Shown: positions 1 through 7,394 of the stretch, one piece after another
Numbering within the stretch: position 1 is the stretch's first letter
How the letters are laid out: each line of letters starts with the position of its first letter
NCBI GenBank assembly: GCA_017440425.1
Contig: JAFSHJ010000242.1
Coordinates: 1-14,971, forward strand
DNA length: 14,971 nt
Direction: 5' to 3'
Source: Oscillospiraceae bacterium
GTDB lineage: Bacteria > Bacillota > Clostridia > Oscillospirales > Ruminococcaceae
Translations under genes and position numbers: made by a program
Notes under the pieces: generated by a model
Database searches by the model: none
Told to the model about the DNA's origin: nothing
What the model saw: only the letters and a program-made list of their open reading frames with translations

Positions 1-588
1 AACTTCTATCTTGATATCATCAAGGACAGACTCTATGTTGAAAAAGCAGATTCTCTCCAGCGCAGAGCTGCACAGACCGTTATCTATAAGATCCTCCGTG
101 CAATGACTTTGCTCCTCGCTCCCGTACTCTCCTTCACAAGTGAAGAGGTTTGGGGCTACATTCCCAAGCTTGCAGATGACAATGCAGAATCCATCTTCTT
201 CAACGATATTCCCAATGCTGACGACCAGATCGAATATGATGCTGATTTCATGGCTAAATGGGCAGCAATCAAGGATCTCCGCGACAGAGTAAACAAGCAG
301 CTTGAAGAGGCACGTGCAGCAAAGGTTATCGGTAAGGCTCTTGAGGCAAAGGTAACCATCACCGCAGGCACAGAGTATGACTTCATCAAATCTGTTGAAG
401 ACAAACTTATCGAAGCATTCATCGTCTCCGATGTTGAGATCGTTAAGGGTGATGCTGACGAGACCGCTATCAACGTTACAGTTGCAGACGGCGGCAAGTG
501 CGAGCGCTGCTGGATGCACAGCACAACAGTCGGCACAGATGCGGATCATCCAACACTTTGTGCCCGCTGCGCAAAAATAGTTGGTTAA
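1..588 (+). CDS. ileS: Isoleucyl-tRNA synthetase, C-terminal part (5' end outside window)
   Basis: The reading frame is open from base 1, so the ATG at 103 is internal and not a start. The enzyme charges tRNA-Ile with isoleucine in the cytoplasm. The visible 195 residues are the end of the anticodon-binding domain: NFYLDIIKDRLY at the very beginning, then RRAAQTVIYKILRAMTLLLAP, then the SFTSEEVW block typical of class Ia synthetases. A C-terminal zinc-binding finger follows, with CERCW and CARC forming two CxxC pairs about 18 residues apart just before the stop. This finger marks the bacterial type of IleS. The gene is the first visible member of a run with lspA starting 21 bases after its stop, an order common in Bacillota. 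The catalytic HIGH and KMSKS regions lie upstream of the window. Codons here favour C-ending forms (ATC, CTC, AAC), as in other highly expressed genes of this window. Confidence 0.97.
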   Translation, partial: NFYLDIIKDRLYVEKADSLQRRAAQTVIYKILRAMTLLLAPVLSFTSEEVWGYIPKLADDNAESIFFNDIPNADDQIEYDADFMAKWAAIKDLRDRVNKQLEEARAAKVIGKALEAKVTITAGTEYDFIKSVEDKLIEAFIVSDVEIVKGDADETAINVTVADGGKCERCWMHSTTVGTDADHPTLCARCAKIVG

Positions 589-609
589 ATCTCAGTTTAA
601 GAGGTAGCA

Positions 610-1134
610 ATGAGAACGAAAGATAAAATCTTCGGAACGGTGATAATGCTTTTAATGTTGGTGGCAGACCAGCTTACAAAGTATTGGGCAATAATAAGGC
701 TGAAAGGTCAGGAACCGATAAAGCTTTGGCAGGATGTTTTGCATTTTGTCTATGCTGAAAACCGCGGTGCAGCGTTCAGTATGCTGCAGAACAAGCGGAT
801 ATTCCTGATAATCTTCACTGCCGTATCTATTGCTTTGGTGCTTTGGGTCATCTATTCCAACAAGCTTAAATTCAATAAAGCGGCATATATCGGTCTGTGT
901 CTGATAGGTTCGGGAGGCGTCGGCAATCTTATCGACCGCATTTTCCGAGCATTCGTGGTGGATTTTATCTACTTTGTTCCCATCAACTTCCCGGTTTTTA
1001 ATGTGGCGGATATCTGCGTCACATGCGGAACAATAATTTTTGTAATAGGTTTTATTGTGGAGGAGCTCTGCGCTGTAAGAAGCGCAAAGCTCTCCGCAAA
1101 AAATGCAGCGTCGGAAGAGGATGCTGTAGAATAA
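610..1134 (+). CDS. lspA: Lipoprotein signal peptidase (signal peptidase II)
   Basis: A membrane aspartyl protease that cuts the signal peptide from prolipoproteins after diacylglyceryl is added to the lipobox cysteine. The 174-residue protein has four hydrophobic segments, at about 8-25, 63-82, 91-106 and 134-152. Family motifs are all present: VADQLTKYW (residues 18-26), ENRGAAFS (50-57), GNLIDRI (105-111), then VVDFI with Asp118 and FNVADI with Asp134, the two catalytic aspartates. After the last membrane segment there is a hydrophilic tail of about 20 residues ending in acidic residues, so the protein is slightly longer than the usual 150-165. The ATG follows an AAGAGG-like site at 600-605. 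It lies 21 bases after ileS and is probably co-transcribed with it. A likely client is the lipoprotein encoded at 8162-9835. Confidence 0.97.
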   Translation: MRTKDKIFGTVIMLLMLVADQLTKYWAIIRLKGQEPIKLWQDVLHFVYAENRGAAFSMLQNKRIFLIIFTAVSIALVLWVIYSNKLKFNKAAYIGLCLIGSGGVGNLIDRIFRAFVVDFIYFVPINFPVFNVADICVTCGTIIFVIGFIVEELCAVRSAKLSAKNAASEEDAVE

Positions 1135-1182
1135 ATCCATATATCCCCAACGGTTTGCAGCTGCAGCTTGGCAGCAGGCAGC

Positions 1183-1190
1183 TAAGGAGG
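1183..1190 (+). promoter_or_regulatory. Ribosome binding site fixing a GTG start
   Basis: TAAGGAGG is a full anti-Shine-Dalgarno match, four bases before GTG at 1195. No in-frame ATG near the N-terminus would keep the S4 domain intact, so this site decides that the pseudouridine synthase begins at GTG. Confidence 0.85.
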
Positions 1191-1194
1191 AAAA

Positions 1195-2121
1195 GTGAGC
1201 ACGGTTAAAACATATATTTGCGAAGAGGCAGGGCAGCGTCTGGATGTTTTTCTTGCGGAAGTGGGAGAGATGACACGTTCTGCGGCGCAAAAAATGATAG
1301 ATGCCGGTTTGGTGCAGGTCAACGGAAAAACCGCATCCAAAAACACAAAGCTTAAGGCAGGAGATACCGTCTGCGCCGAAATACAGGAAGCAGTTCCGTA
1401 TGAAGCTGTTGCGCAGGATATCCCAATTAAAGTGGTGTATGAAGACGAGCATCTTTTGGTGGTGAACAAGCCGAAAGGTATGGTAGTCCATCCTGCGGCG
1501 GGCAACCCCGACGGAACTTTGGTAAATGCGCTGATGCATCACTGCGGTGATTCGCTTTCCGGAATAAACGGAGTGCTTCGTCCGGGAATCGTACACCGAA
1601 TAGACAAAGACACAAGCGGTTTGCTTGTGGTTGCAAAAACAAATGAAGCACATCTTGCTTTGGCGGAAGCTGTTAAGGTACATAATTTCACAAGAATATA
1701 TGAGACCGTTGTCTATGGCAATGTAAAAGAGGACAGCGGAACGATAAATCTGCCGATAGCAAGGCATCCTGTGGACCGAAAAAAGATGGCTGTGGCTGCA
1801 CCGACGGTGAAAAGTGCAAGAAATGCGGTCACACACTATGAGGTCAAGGCCAGATACAACGGTTTTACCTGGCTTAGAGTGAGACTGGAAACGGGAAGAA
1901 CACATCAGATAAGAGTGCATATGTCATACAAAGGTCATCCTGTTGCGGGAGACCCGGTATACGGACCGAAAAAGGTGATAACATCCCTTAATGGACAGTG
2001 CCTGCATGCAGGAACGCTCGGATTTGTACATCCTATAACGGGTGAATATCTGGAGTTTTGCGAACCGCTTCCTGAGTATTTCACATCTTTTATCAAAACA
2101 CTGGAGAAAAAAAGCGAATGA
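1195..2121 (+). CDS. RluD-type 23S rRNA pseudouridine synthase
   Basis: A 308-residue RluA/RluD-family enzyme that isomerises specific uridines in RNA, probably 23S rRNA, to pseudouridine. Residues 10-60 form an S4-type RNA-binding domain (GQRLDVFLAE, then AAQKMIDAGLVQVNGK). The catalytic domain begins near 75 and shows DEHLLVVNKPKGMVVHPA (84-101) and the signature HRIDKDTSGLLVV (134-146), in which Asp137 is the expected catalytic residue. ETGRTHQIRVHM and HPVAGDPVYG further on are conserved in the family. The start is GTG, chosen from the strong TAAGGAGG four bases upstream. The gene lies 60 bases after lspA, a common pairing in Bacillota. Its stop overlaps the next gene's ATG by four bases (ATGA), implying translational coupling. 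Target uridines cannot be read from the sequence; RluD is the closest named relative, but the exact subfamily is not certain. Confidence 0.93.
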   Translation: MSTVKTYICEEAGQRLDVFLAEVGEMTRSAAQKMIDAGLVQVNGKTASKNTKLKAGDTVCAEIQEAVPYEAVAQDIPIKVVYEDEHLLVVNKPKGMVVHPAAGNPDGTLVNALMHHCGDSLSGINGVLRPGIVHRIDKDTSGLLVVAKTNEAHLALAEAVKVHNFTRIYETVVYGNVKEDSGTINLPIARHPVDRKKMAVAAPTVKSARNAVTHYEVKARYNGFTWLRVRLETGRTHQIRVHMSYKGHPVAGDPVYGPKKVITSLNGQCLHAGTLGFVHPITGEYLEFCEPLPEYFTSFIKTLEKKSE

Positions 2122-2933
2122 TAGAAAAGATAAGCGATATACTTTTGATAAGCGATCTTGACGGAACGCTGTTTGATGAACCGTATGGTGCACCCTGCCG
2201 CGTTTCGGAGCAAAACCGTGAAGCTATTAGGCGCTTTATTTCCAAAGGCGGCAAGTTTGCAATAGCAAGCGGTCGCCCGCACTATATGGCAATGAGGATA
2301 ATGGGAGATACAGCGGTGAATTCGCTGTCTGTTTTTGCCAACGGAAGCTATCTCCACAATCCTGAAACGGAAGAAACCTCCTGCGAGATATTTGTTGATA
2401 TATCAAAGGAGGAGATGGTGGCAGCCGTAGAAGAATACGGAAAGGTTGCTTTCGGTGTTTATTCCACCAACAACGGGCAGTATAAACTGACAGAACGGGA
2501 TGATTTCGGGTTGACAAATACTGAGACATACGGAGATGAAGGTCAGGAAGAAGAAATCTGCGAAATATATAAATATATGCTTTTTGCGCGGCCGGAACAC
2601 ATTGAAGAGCTGGTTGCGTTTATGAAGGATAAATTCGGAGACAGGGCAGACATAACCGGCTCCGGAGACGTACTGATAGATATCATTCCCAAAGGCAGTT
2701 CCAAAGCAAGGGGAATAAAAAATCTTGTCGAGTATATTGATTGGGATCCCGAAAACATTGTTGCGGTGGGGGACTACTACAACGATGTTGAGATGCTGAA
2801 GCTTGCCGGAGTTGCAGTTGCAATGGGCAACGCACCGGACGGAGTGAAAGCTCATGCGGATTTCTGTGTAAAAAGATGCGAAGAACACGGCGTGGCAGAT
2901 CTTATTGAGCGCTTGGAACAGCAGTATCAGTGA
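2118..2933 (+). CDS. Cof-type HAD-superfamily phosphatase
   Basis: A 271-residue HAD hydrolase of the Cof/YidA type (class IIB cap), which usually dephosphorylates small sugar phosphates or nucleotides in the cytoplasm. Motif I is SDLDGTLFD with nucleophile Asp13 and acid/base Asp15. Motif II is ASGR with Ser51. The substrate-capping alpha/beta domain lies at about 85-190. Motif III is a lysine in PKGSSKARGI (Lys192 or Lys196), which restarts the core. Motif IV is VAVGDYYNDVEML, with Asp219 and Asp223 binding magnesium. The ATG overlaps the stop of the pseudouridine synthase by four bases, so it is very likely translated with it. That coupling hints at co-regulation and not at shared chemistry. 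The substrate is unknown. A GC-rich inverted repeat of six base pairs (GTGAGC at 2930-2935, GCTCAC at 2940-2945) covers the stop codon but has no U-tract and is not called as a terminator. Confidence 0.92.
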   Translation: MIEKISDILLISDLDGTLFDEPYGAPCRVSEQNREAIRRFISKGGKFAIASGRPHYMAMRIMGDTAVNSLSVFANGSYLHNPETEETSCEIFVDISKEEMVAAVEEYGKVAFGVYSTNNGQYKLTERDDFGLTNTETYGDEGQEEEICEIYKYMLFARPEHIEELVAFMKDKFGDRADITGSGDVLIDIIPKGSSKARGIKNLVEYIDWDPENIVAVGDYYNDVEMLKLAGVAVAMGNAPDGVKAHADFCVKRCEEHGVADLIERLEQQYQ

Positions 2934-2958
2934 GCGGAGGCTCACCACTTAATTTAGG

Positions 2959-2982
2959 AATTTACAAAAACTGTAAATTTTT
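2959..2982 (+). promoter_or_regulatory. Palindrome upstream of transketolase (unassigned operator or weak hairpin)
   Basis: A perfect 8-base inverted repeat, AATTTACA at 2959-2966 and TGTAAATT at 2972-2979, separated by five bases and followed by a run ending in T through 2982. It sits in the 89-base gap between the phosphatase and transketolase genes. As RNA the stem is AT-rich and would be a weak terminator. As DNA it looks like a dimeric-repressor operator. I do not recognise the regulator, and I could not place a convincing -35/-10 pair around it. Confidence 0.4.
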
Positions 2983-3022
2983 GTCAATCAATATGAAAGC
3001 AAAAAAAGGAGTGGTTGTATCA

Positions 3023-3865
3023 ATGAATGAAACAACAAAAAAAGAACTTATGATAACCGCCTGCAAAATCAGGATGGGTATCATTGAAGGCGTTTATAAT
3101 GCAAAGTCCGGTCATCCCGGAGGCTCTCTCTCCATGACCGATGTTCTCACATATCTTTATTTTAAAGAGATGAACGTTGATCCCCAGAACCCGAAGTGGG
3201 AAGATCGCGACCGCTTTGTTCTTTCCAAGGGTCACTGCGCACCTGCACTCTATTCTGCATTGGCACATAAAGGCTTTTTCCCTGTTGAAGAGCTCAAAAC
3301 CCTCAGAAAAGTCGGTGCAAGACTTCAGGGTCACCCCGATATGAAGGGTACTCCCGGTGTTGATATGACCAGCGGTTCTCTCGGCCAGGGCGTTTCCGCA
3401 GCAGGCGGAATGGCTCTTGCAGCTAAGATAGACAACAAGGATTACCGCGTTTATGCATATCTCGGCGACGGCGAGATCGAAGAGGGCCAGGTTTGGGAAG
3501 CTGCTATGTTTGCAGCACACAAAAAGCTGGATAACCTCTGCGTTATCGTAGACTTCAACGGTCTCCAGATAGACGGCGCTATTACAGACGTTAACTCTCC
3601 GTGCCCCATCCCCGAAAAATATGAGGCATTCGGTTTCAACGTTATCACCATCGATGCTCACGATTTTGACCAGATCGAGGCAGCTTTTGAGCAGGCAAAA
3701 ACAGTAAAGGGCAAACCCACAGCCATTATTGCAGTCAGCACCAAGGGTAAGGGCGTATCCTATATGCTCAACAAGGCATCCTGGCACGGCGCAGCTCCCA
3801 ACAAAGAGCAGTACGATATCGCTATGGAAGAGCTCAAAGCAGAGCTTGCAGCATTGGAGGAATAA
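3023..3865 (+). CDS. Transketolase, N-terminal (thiamine diphosphate-binding) subunit
   Basis: The first half of a split transketolase, 280 residues. With its partner it moves two-carbon units between sugar phosphates in the non-oxidative pentose phosphate pathway. Visible motifs are SGHPGGSLSMTD (29-40, with His31), LSKGHCAPALY (68-77, with His71), GHPDMKGTPGVDMTSGSLGQG (103-123) and the thiamine diphosphate/metal motif beginning GDGEIEEGQ at 148 and ending at DFNGLQ with Asn179. I chose the ATG at 3023 because similarity to the family starts there and GGAG lies at 3008-3011. In-frame upstream starts at 2993 (ATG) and 3011 (GTG) are possible but add only lysine- and valine-rich residues. The second half begins three bases after the stop, so the two are co-translated. 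Split transketolases are normal in Clostridia and archaea, and this is not a frameshift. Ile and Leu codons are strongly C-ending, consistent with high expression. Confidence 0.95.
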   Translation: MNETTKKELMITACKIRMGIIEGVYNAKSGHPGGSLSMTDVLTYLYFKEMNVDPQNPKWEDRDRFVLSKGHCAPALYSALAHKGFFPVEELKTLRKVGARLQGHPDMKGTPGVDMTSGSLGQGVSAAGGMALAAKIDNKDYRVYAYLGDGEIEEGQVWEAAMFAAHKKLDNLCVIVDFNGLQIDGAITDVNSPCPIPEKYEAFGFNVITIDAHDFDQIEAAFEQAKTVKGKPTAIIAVSTKGKGVSYMLNKASWHGAAPNKEQYDIAMEELKAELAALEE

Positions 3866-3868
3866 TTT

Positions 3869-4816
3869 ATGGCAGATATGATTAAAAAAGCTACCAGAGA
3901 GAGCTACGGCGAAGCACTTGTTGAGCTCGCCGATATAAACGAAAAAGTAGTTGTTCTTGATGCTGACCTTGCTGAAGCTACCAAGAGCGGAATGTTTAAG
4001 AAAAAGTGCCCCGAGCGTTTCTTTGATTGCGGCATTGCAGAGGCAAACCTTGTCGGCACAGCAGCAGGTCTCGCAACCTGCGGTAAGATCCCCTTCATCA
4101 GCTCCTTTGCAATGTTCCTTGCAGGACGTGCTTTTGAGCAGATCAGAAACTCCATTGGCTATCCCCACATGAATGTAAAGATCTGCGCAACACACGCAGG
4201 TATCTCTGTTGGTGAAGACGGCGCTACCCATCAGTGCAACGAGGATATCGCTCTTATGCGCGCCATCCCCGGTATGACTGTTATCAGCCCCTCCGACCAC
4301 ATTGAGGCAAAGGCTGCAGTAAAGGCTGCTGCAGATTTTGAGGGTCCCGTTTACATCAGATTCGGCAGAGTTGCAGCTCCCGTTTTCAACACAAGTGATG
4401 ACTATAAGTTCGAGATCGGCAAAGGTCTCCTGCTTCGTGACGGTAAGGATGTAACCATCGTTGCAACAGGTCTTATGGTGTATGAATCCCTTCTTGCTGC
4501 AGAAGCACTTGCAGAGCAGGGAATAGATGCAAGAGTTATCAACATCCACACCATTAAACCCATCGACAAGGATATCATCATCAAAGCAGCAAAAGAGACA
4601 GGCGCTATCCTCACAGTTGAAGAGCACTCTGTTATCGGCGGTCTCGGTGAGGCTGTTGCTGCAGTAACTGCAGAGGAAGCTCCCGTTAAAGTTGTAAAGA
4701 TCGGCATGAACGACAAGTTCGGATATTCCGGTCCCGCACTTGAGCTCCTCAAGCTGGAAGGTCTTTGTGCAGACAACATTGCTGCAAAGGCAAAAGCACT
4801 TGCAGAATCCAAATAA
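3869..4816 (+). CDS. Transketolase, C-terminal (pyrimidine-binding and regulatory) subunit
   Basis: The second half of the split transketolase, 315 residues. The pyrimidine-binding domain covers roughly 5-170, with FFDCGIAEANLVGTAAGLA (51-69). Glu58 is the residue expected to activate the thiamine diphosphate pyrimidine ring. ATHAGISVGEDGATHQCNEDI (107-127) and RFGRVAAPV follow. The transketolase C-terminal domain covers about 185-312, with VTIVATGLMVYESLLAAEAL, NIHTIKPID and EEHSVIGGLGEAVA. GGAGG at 3856-3860 lies inside the end of the first subunit, eight bases before the ATG at 3869. Both subunits are needed for one active site, so the tight spacing helps equal production. Transcription should end at the strong hairpin at 4838-4873. 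Related families with the same fold (Dxs, pyruvate dehydrogenase E1 beta) are less likely because of the neighbouring N-terminal subunit. Confidence 0.95.
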   Translation: MADMIKKATRESYGEALVELADINEKVVVLDADLAEATKSGMFKKKCPERFFDCGIAEANLVGTAAGLATCGKIPFISSFAMFLAGRAFEQIRNSIGYPHMNVKICATHAGISVGEDGATHQCNEDIALMRAIPGMTVISPSDHIEAKAAVKAAADFEGPVYIRFGRVAAPVFNTSDDYKFEIGKGLLLRDGKDVTIVATGLMVYESLLAAEALAEQGIDARVINIHTIKPIDKDIIIKAAKETGAILTVEEHSVIGGLGEAVAAVTAEEAPVKVVKIGMNDKFGYSGPALELLKLEGLCADNIAAKAKALAESK

Positions 4817-4837
4817 GATATTATAGAGATATAATTC

Positions 4838-4873
4838 ATCCCCGTTTGCCACAGTGCAGGCGGGGATATTTTT
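4838..4873 (+). terminator. Rho-independent terminator after transketolase
   Basis: ATCCCCGTTTGC at 4838-4849 pairs with GCAGGCGGGGAT at 4856-4867. That is 12 base pairs including two G-U pairs, with a six-base loop. One A and then five T follow at 4869-4873. It begins 21 bases after the transketolase stop and separates that operon from the galE promoter. Confidence 0.88.
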
Positions 4874-4946
4874 GCCGCAATGTTTGGGAGAATATGTTTT
4901 TTAGTTGAAGATTTAAGTACAATTGTTGCGGAATTAGGGACTTTTC

Positions 4947-4975
4947 TTGACAATAAAAAAGGGATGGATTATACT
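4947..4975 (+). promoter_or_regulatory. Sigma-A promoter of galE
   Basis: A -35 box TTGACA at 4947-4952 (6 of 6) and a -10 box TATACT at 4970-4975 (5 of 6) are separated by exactly 17 bases. Transcription should start near 4982, about 30 bases before the galE ATG at 5012. This rules out the longer reading frame starting at 4880, which begins upstream of the promoter. Confidence 0.88.
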
Positions 4976-5011
4976 GATAACAGAGATAATTTTGAAAGGA
5001 GAATGAGACAA

Positions 5012-6010
5012 ATGTCTATACTTGTTACCGGTGGAGCCGGATATATCGGAAGCCACACCTGCGTAGAACTGCTTGATGCAGGGAAGGATATCATCATTGT
5101 TGATAACTTCAGCAACTCTAAACCCGAAGCGCTTGAAAGAATAAAAAAGATAACAAACAAAGATTTTAAGTTTTATGAAGCTGATCTGTTGGACAGAGAG
5201 GCTATGGAGAGAATTTTTGAGGAAAACAAAATTGAGGCTGTGGTTCATTTTGCAGGACTCAAGGCTGTTGGCGAATCTGTAAGCATTCCTCTTAAATATT
5301 ATCACAACAACATCACCGGTACACTTATCCTCTGTGAGACAATGACTAAATACGGCTGCAAGAAGATGGTATTCAGCTCCTCTGCAACCGTTTACGGAAT
5401 GAACAACATTCCTCCATATGATGAGACAATGTCCACATCTGCTACCAATCCCTACGGACGTACCAAGCTTATGATAGAGGAGATACTCAAGGACCTCTGC
5501 GTATCCGACAGCGAGTGGACAGCAGTTATGCTGAGATATTTCAATCCCATCGGCGCACACAAGAGCGGACTTATCGGCGAAGAGCCCAACGGAATCCCCA
5601 ACAACCTTTTGCCCTATGTTGCAAGAGTTGCAAACGGCAAGCTGCAGCACCTCAATGTTTACGGCAATGATTATGATACTCCCGACGGCACAGGAGTACG
5701 CGACTATATCCACGTGGTAGACCTTGCAAAGGGTCACCTTAAAGCTTTGGATTATGCTCTTGTACACACCGGAGCAAAGCCGGTAAACCTGGGAACCGGC
5801 AACGGTTACAGCGTTCTTGAGGTTGTCAAAGCATTTGAAAAGGCAAGCGGCAAGCCCGTGCCCTATGTTATCGCTCCGCGCCGTCCCGGTGACGTTGCAA
5901 CCTCCTTTGCAAACGCATCCGAAGCCGCAAAGGTGTTCGGCTGGAAGGCAGAACTCGGTATTGACGAAATGTGCGAAGATGCATGGCGTTTTGAATCCAA
6001 CAATAAATAA
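5012..6010 (+). CDS. galE: UDP-glucose 4-epimerase
   Basis: An extended short-chain dehydrogenase that interconverts UDP-glucose and UDP-galactose using tightly bound NAD. It serves the Leloir pathway and the supply of cell-surface glycan precursors. At 332 residues it has the usual GalE length. The N-terminus MSILVTGGAGYIGSH carries the NAD-binding glycine motif (7-13). DNF (31-33) follows the second strand, HFAGLKAVGESV (79-90) is family-typical, and the catalytic elements are Ser124 in SSSATVYG and Tyr148/Lys152 in NPYGRTK. RYFNPIGAH (175-183), VRDYIHVVDLA (229-239) and RRPGDVA (290-296) are also GalE hallmarks. I chose the ATG at 5012 because AAAGGAG at 4995-5001 is well spaced and the protein then begins at the Rossmann strand. 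An ATG at 5003 adds only MRQ and is too close to that site. The gene is monocistronic, with its own promoter and terminator. Whether it also accepts N-acetylated sugars cannot be told. Confidence 0.95.
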   Translation: MSILVTGGAGYIGSHTCVELLDAGKDIIIVDNFSNSKPEALERIKKITNKDFKFYEADLLDREAMERIFEENKIEAVVHFAGLKAVGESVSIPLKYYHNNITGTLILCETMTKYGCKKMVFSSSATVYGMNNIPPYDETMSTSATNPYGRTKLMIEEILKDLCVSDSEWTAVMLRYFNPIGAHKSGLIGEEPNGIPNNLLPYVARVANGKLQHLNVYGNDYDTPDGTGVRDYIHVVDLAKGHLKALDYALVHTGAKPVNLGTGNGYSVLEVVKAFEKASGKPVPYVIAPRRPGDVATSFANASEAAKVFGWKAELGIDEMCEDAWRFESNNK

Positions 6011-6020
6011 GAAGAATTTA

Positions 6021-6054
6021 AAAAAGGTGTCAGCATAAGCTGACACCTTTTTTT
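6021..6054 (+). terminator. Rho-independent terminator after galE
   Basis: GGTGTCAGC at 6026-6034 pairs with GCTGACACC at 6039-6047 around an ATAA loop, and seven T follow at 6048-6054. Five A precede the stem, extending it by A-T pairs, so the element could work in both directions. It starts 11 bases after the galE stop. Confidence 0.95.
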
Positions 6055-6122
6055 GATAAATCATAATTTATGATATATAATTGTTTTTTAATTATAGTAT
6101 GCGAATGATAGTAAGTGTATTA

Positions 6123-6151
6123 TTGACAGAACAACACGGTTGATTTATAAT
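6123..6151 (+). promoter_or_regulatory. Consensus sigma-A promoter of the dehydrogenase gene
   Basis: TTGACA at 6123-6128 and TATAAT at 6146-6151 are separated by 17 bases, a perfect consensus core promoter. Transcription should begin near 6158, giving a leader of about 45 bases to the ATG at 6203. The DNA upstream (6060-6122) is very AT-rich and may act as an UP element. It contains the small inverted repeat TCATAA-T-TTATGA at 6061-6073, whose role is unknown. A promoter this strong predicts high expression, matching the codon use of the gene. Confidence 0.9.
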
Positions 6152-6202
6152 ATTAGATGGTGAATTTTGTTTAATTTTATATTTACATATGGAGGAAGTT
6201 AA

Positions 6203-7363
6203 ATGGAAAACAAAGTAACTGCTTCTGCAGAGAAATTTGCAGCCTTGATAGAGGCTCAGCTTGCAAGAGTTGAAAGAATGAAAGCTCAGAAAGAGTTTGT
6301 TGATTATAACAAGCTTGATAAAATAATCATCGGTGTCTGCGGCGGCGACGGCATTGGTCCCATCATTACCGGAGAGGCTCAGCGCGTTCTGGAGTTCCTG
6401 CTTAAAGAAGAGGTTGAAGCAGGCAAGGTAGAGTTCAAAATGATCGACGGTCTCACCATTGAAAACCGTGTGGCTGCCAACAAAGCCATTCCCGATGACG
6501 TGCTTGCAGAGATCAAGAGCTGCCACGTTATCCTCAAAGGACCCACCACAACACCCAAAGCAGGCGATCCCTGGCCCAACATTGAGAGCGCAAACGTTGC
6601 AATGCGTAAAGAGCTTGACCTTTTTGCAAACGTTCGTCCCGTAAAAGTTCCCGATCAGGGCATTGACTGGACCTTCTTCCGTGAAAACACAGAGGGCGCA
6701 TATACTCTCGGTTCCTGCGGTGTTGATGTTGACGACGAGCTCTCCTTCGATTTCACAGTTACCACCACAGAGGGCACAGAGCGTATTGCACGCCTTGCCT
6801 ATGAATTTGCCAAGAACAACGGCAAAGATATGGTTTCTATTGTAACAAAGGCAAACATCATCAAAAAGACCGACGGCAAGTTCCTCAAAATTTGCCAGCG
6901 CATCGGCGAAGAATATCCCGAGATCAACACCAACGACTGGTTTATCGATATTATGACCGCCAAACTCATTGACGAGAAGCGCCGCAAGGACTTTAAGGTA
7001 TTTATTCTGCCCAACCTCTATGGCGACATCATCACCGATGAAGCAGCAGAGTTCCAGGGCGGCGTAGGCACAGCAGGAAGCGCCAACATAGGTAAGCGCT
7101 ATGCTATGTTTGAAGCTATCCACGGTTCTGCTCCCAGAATGATGAGCGAAGGCCGCGGCTGCTATGCAGATCCCTGCTCTATGCTCCGCGCAACAGTATT
7201 GCTTCTCTCTCACATCGGCAAGATCGAGCAGTCCAAGAAGCTTGAACGCGCTCTTGATATCTGTATGTTCGAAGAGAAAAAGCTCACCGTAACTGGCCGC
7301 GACACAGGCTGCACCTGCGAAGCATTCGGCAACTATGTTATGGAGACAATAGCAGCTCTTTAA
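6203..7363 (+). CDS. Isocitrate/isopropylmalate-family dehydrogenase
   Basis: A 386-residue member of the metal-dependent beta-decarboxylating dehydrogenases (isocitrate, isopropylmalate, homoisocitrate). GGDGIGP (47-53) opens the domain after about 40 extra N-terminal residues. The substrate segment SANVAMRKELDLFANVRPV (129-147) supplies Ser129, Asn131, Arg135 and Arg145, and FRENTEGAY supplies Arg160 and Tyr167. By alignment from memory these match the isocitrate-binding set of E. coli Icd better than the isopropylmalate set. Lys216 in TKAN and Asp275/Asp279 in NLYGDIITDE are the expected catalytic and metal residues. The cofactor loop is HGSAPRM (307-313), where Icd has Lys-Tyr for NADP and NAD enzymes usually have Asp-Ile, so the cofactor is unclear. 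It could make 2-oxoglutarate for glutamate synthesis. GGAGGAA at 6191-6197 supports the start. No leu genes are adjacent. rex follows after 82 bases. Confidence 0.88.
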   Translation: MENKVTASAEKFAALIEAQLARVERMKAQKEFVDYNKLDKIIIGVCGGDGIGPIITGEAQRVLEFLLKEEVEAGKVEFKMIDGLTIENRVAANKAIPDDVLAEIKSCHVILKGPTTTPKAGDPWPNIESANVAMRKELDLFANVRPVKVPDQGIDWTFFRENTEGAYTLGSCGVDVDDELSFDFTVTTTEGTERIARLAYEFAKNNGKDMVSIVTKANIIKKTDGKFLKICQRIGEEYPEINTNDWFIDIMTAKLIDEKRRKDFKVFILPNLYGDIITDEAAEFQGGVGTAGSANIGKRYAMFEAIHGSAPRMMSEGRGCYADPCSMLRATVLLLSHIGKIEQSKKLERALDICMFEEKKLTVTGRDTGCTCEAFGNYVMETIAAL

Positions 7364-7394
7364 GTGGAAAGATCGAGCTGTAAAAAATATATTA

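Noticed and set aside
1157..1180. GC-rich repeated GCAGC/GCTGC stretch before the pseudouridine synthase, as a terminator
   Set aside because: The best stem is five base pairs (GCTGC 1160-1164 with GCAGC 1171-1175), and it is followed by the ribosome binding site and not by a T-run.
652..1920. Long minus-strand open frame (422 codons) opposite lspA and the pseudouridine synthase
   Set aside because: It is a shadow: rich in Cys, His and Ser with no family motif, and the plus strand holds two well-supported genes.
2930..2945. GTGAGC/GCTCAC hairpin over the phosphatase stop codon as a terminator
   Set aside because: Six base pairs with a four-base loop, but CCACTTAATTT follows instead of a U-tract; too weak to call.
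3023..4816. Transketolase in two reading frames as a frameshifted or broken gene
   Set aside because: Each half has its own ribosome binding site and start and is a normal family length; split transketolases are standard in Clostridia and archaea.
3020..4852. 610-codon minus-strand open frame opposite transketolase
   Set aside because: Cys-rich shadow caused by the codon bias of the highly expressed plus-strand genes; it has no motif and runs back through the terminator at 4838-4873.
4880..5011. N-terminal extension of GalE from the ATG at 4880
   Set aside because: It begins upstream of a near-perfect promoter at 4947-4975, has no ribosome binding site and adds residues absent from the family.
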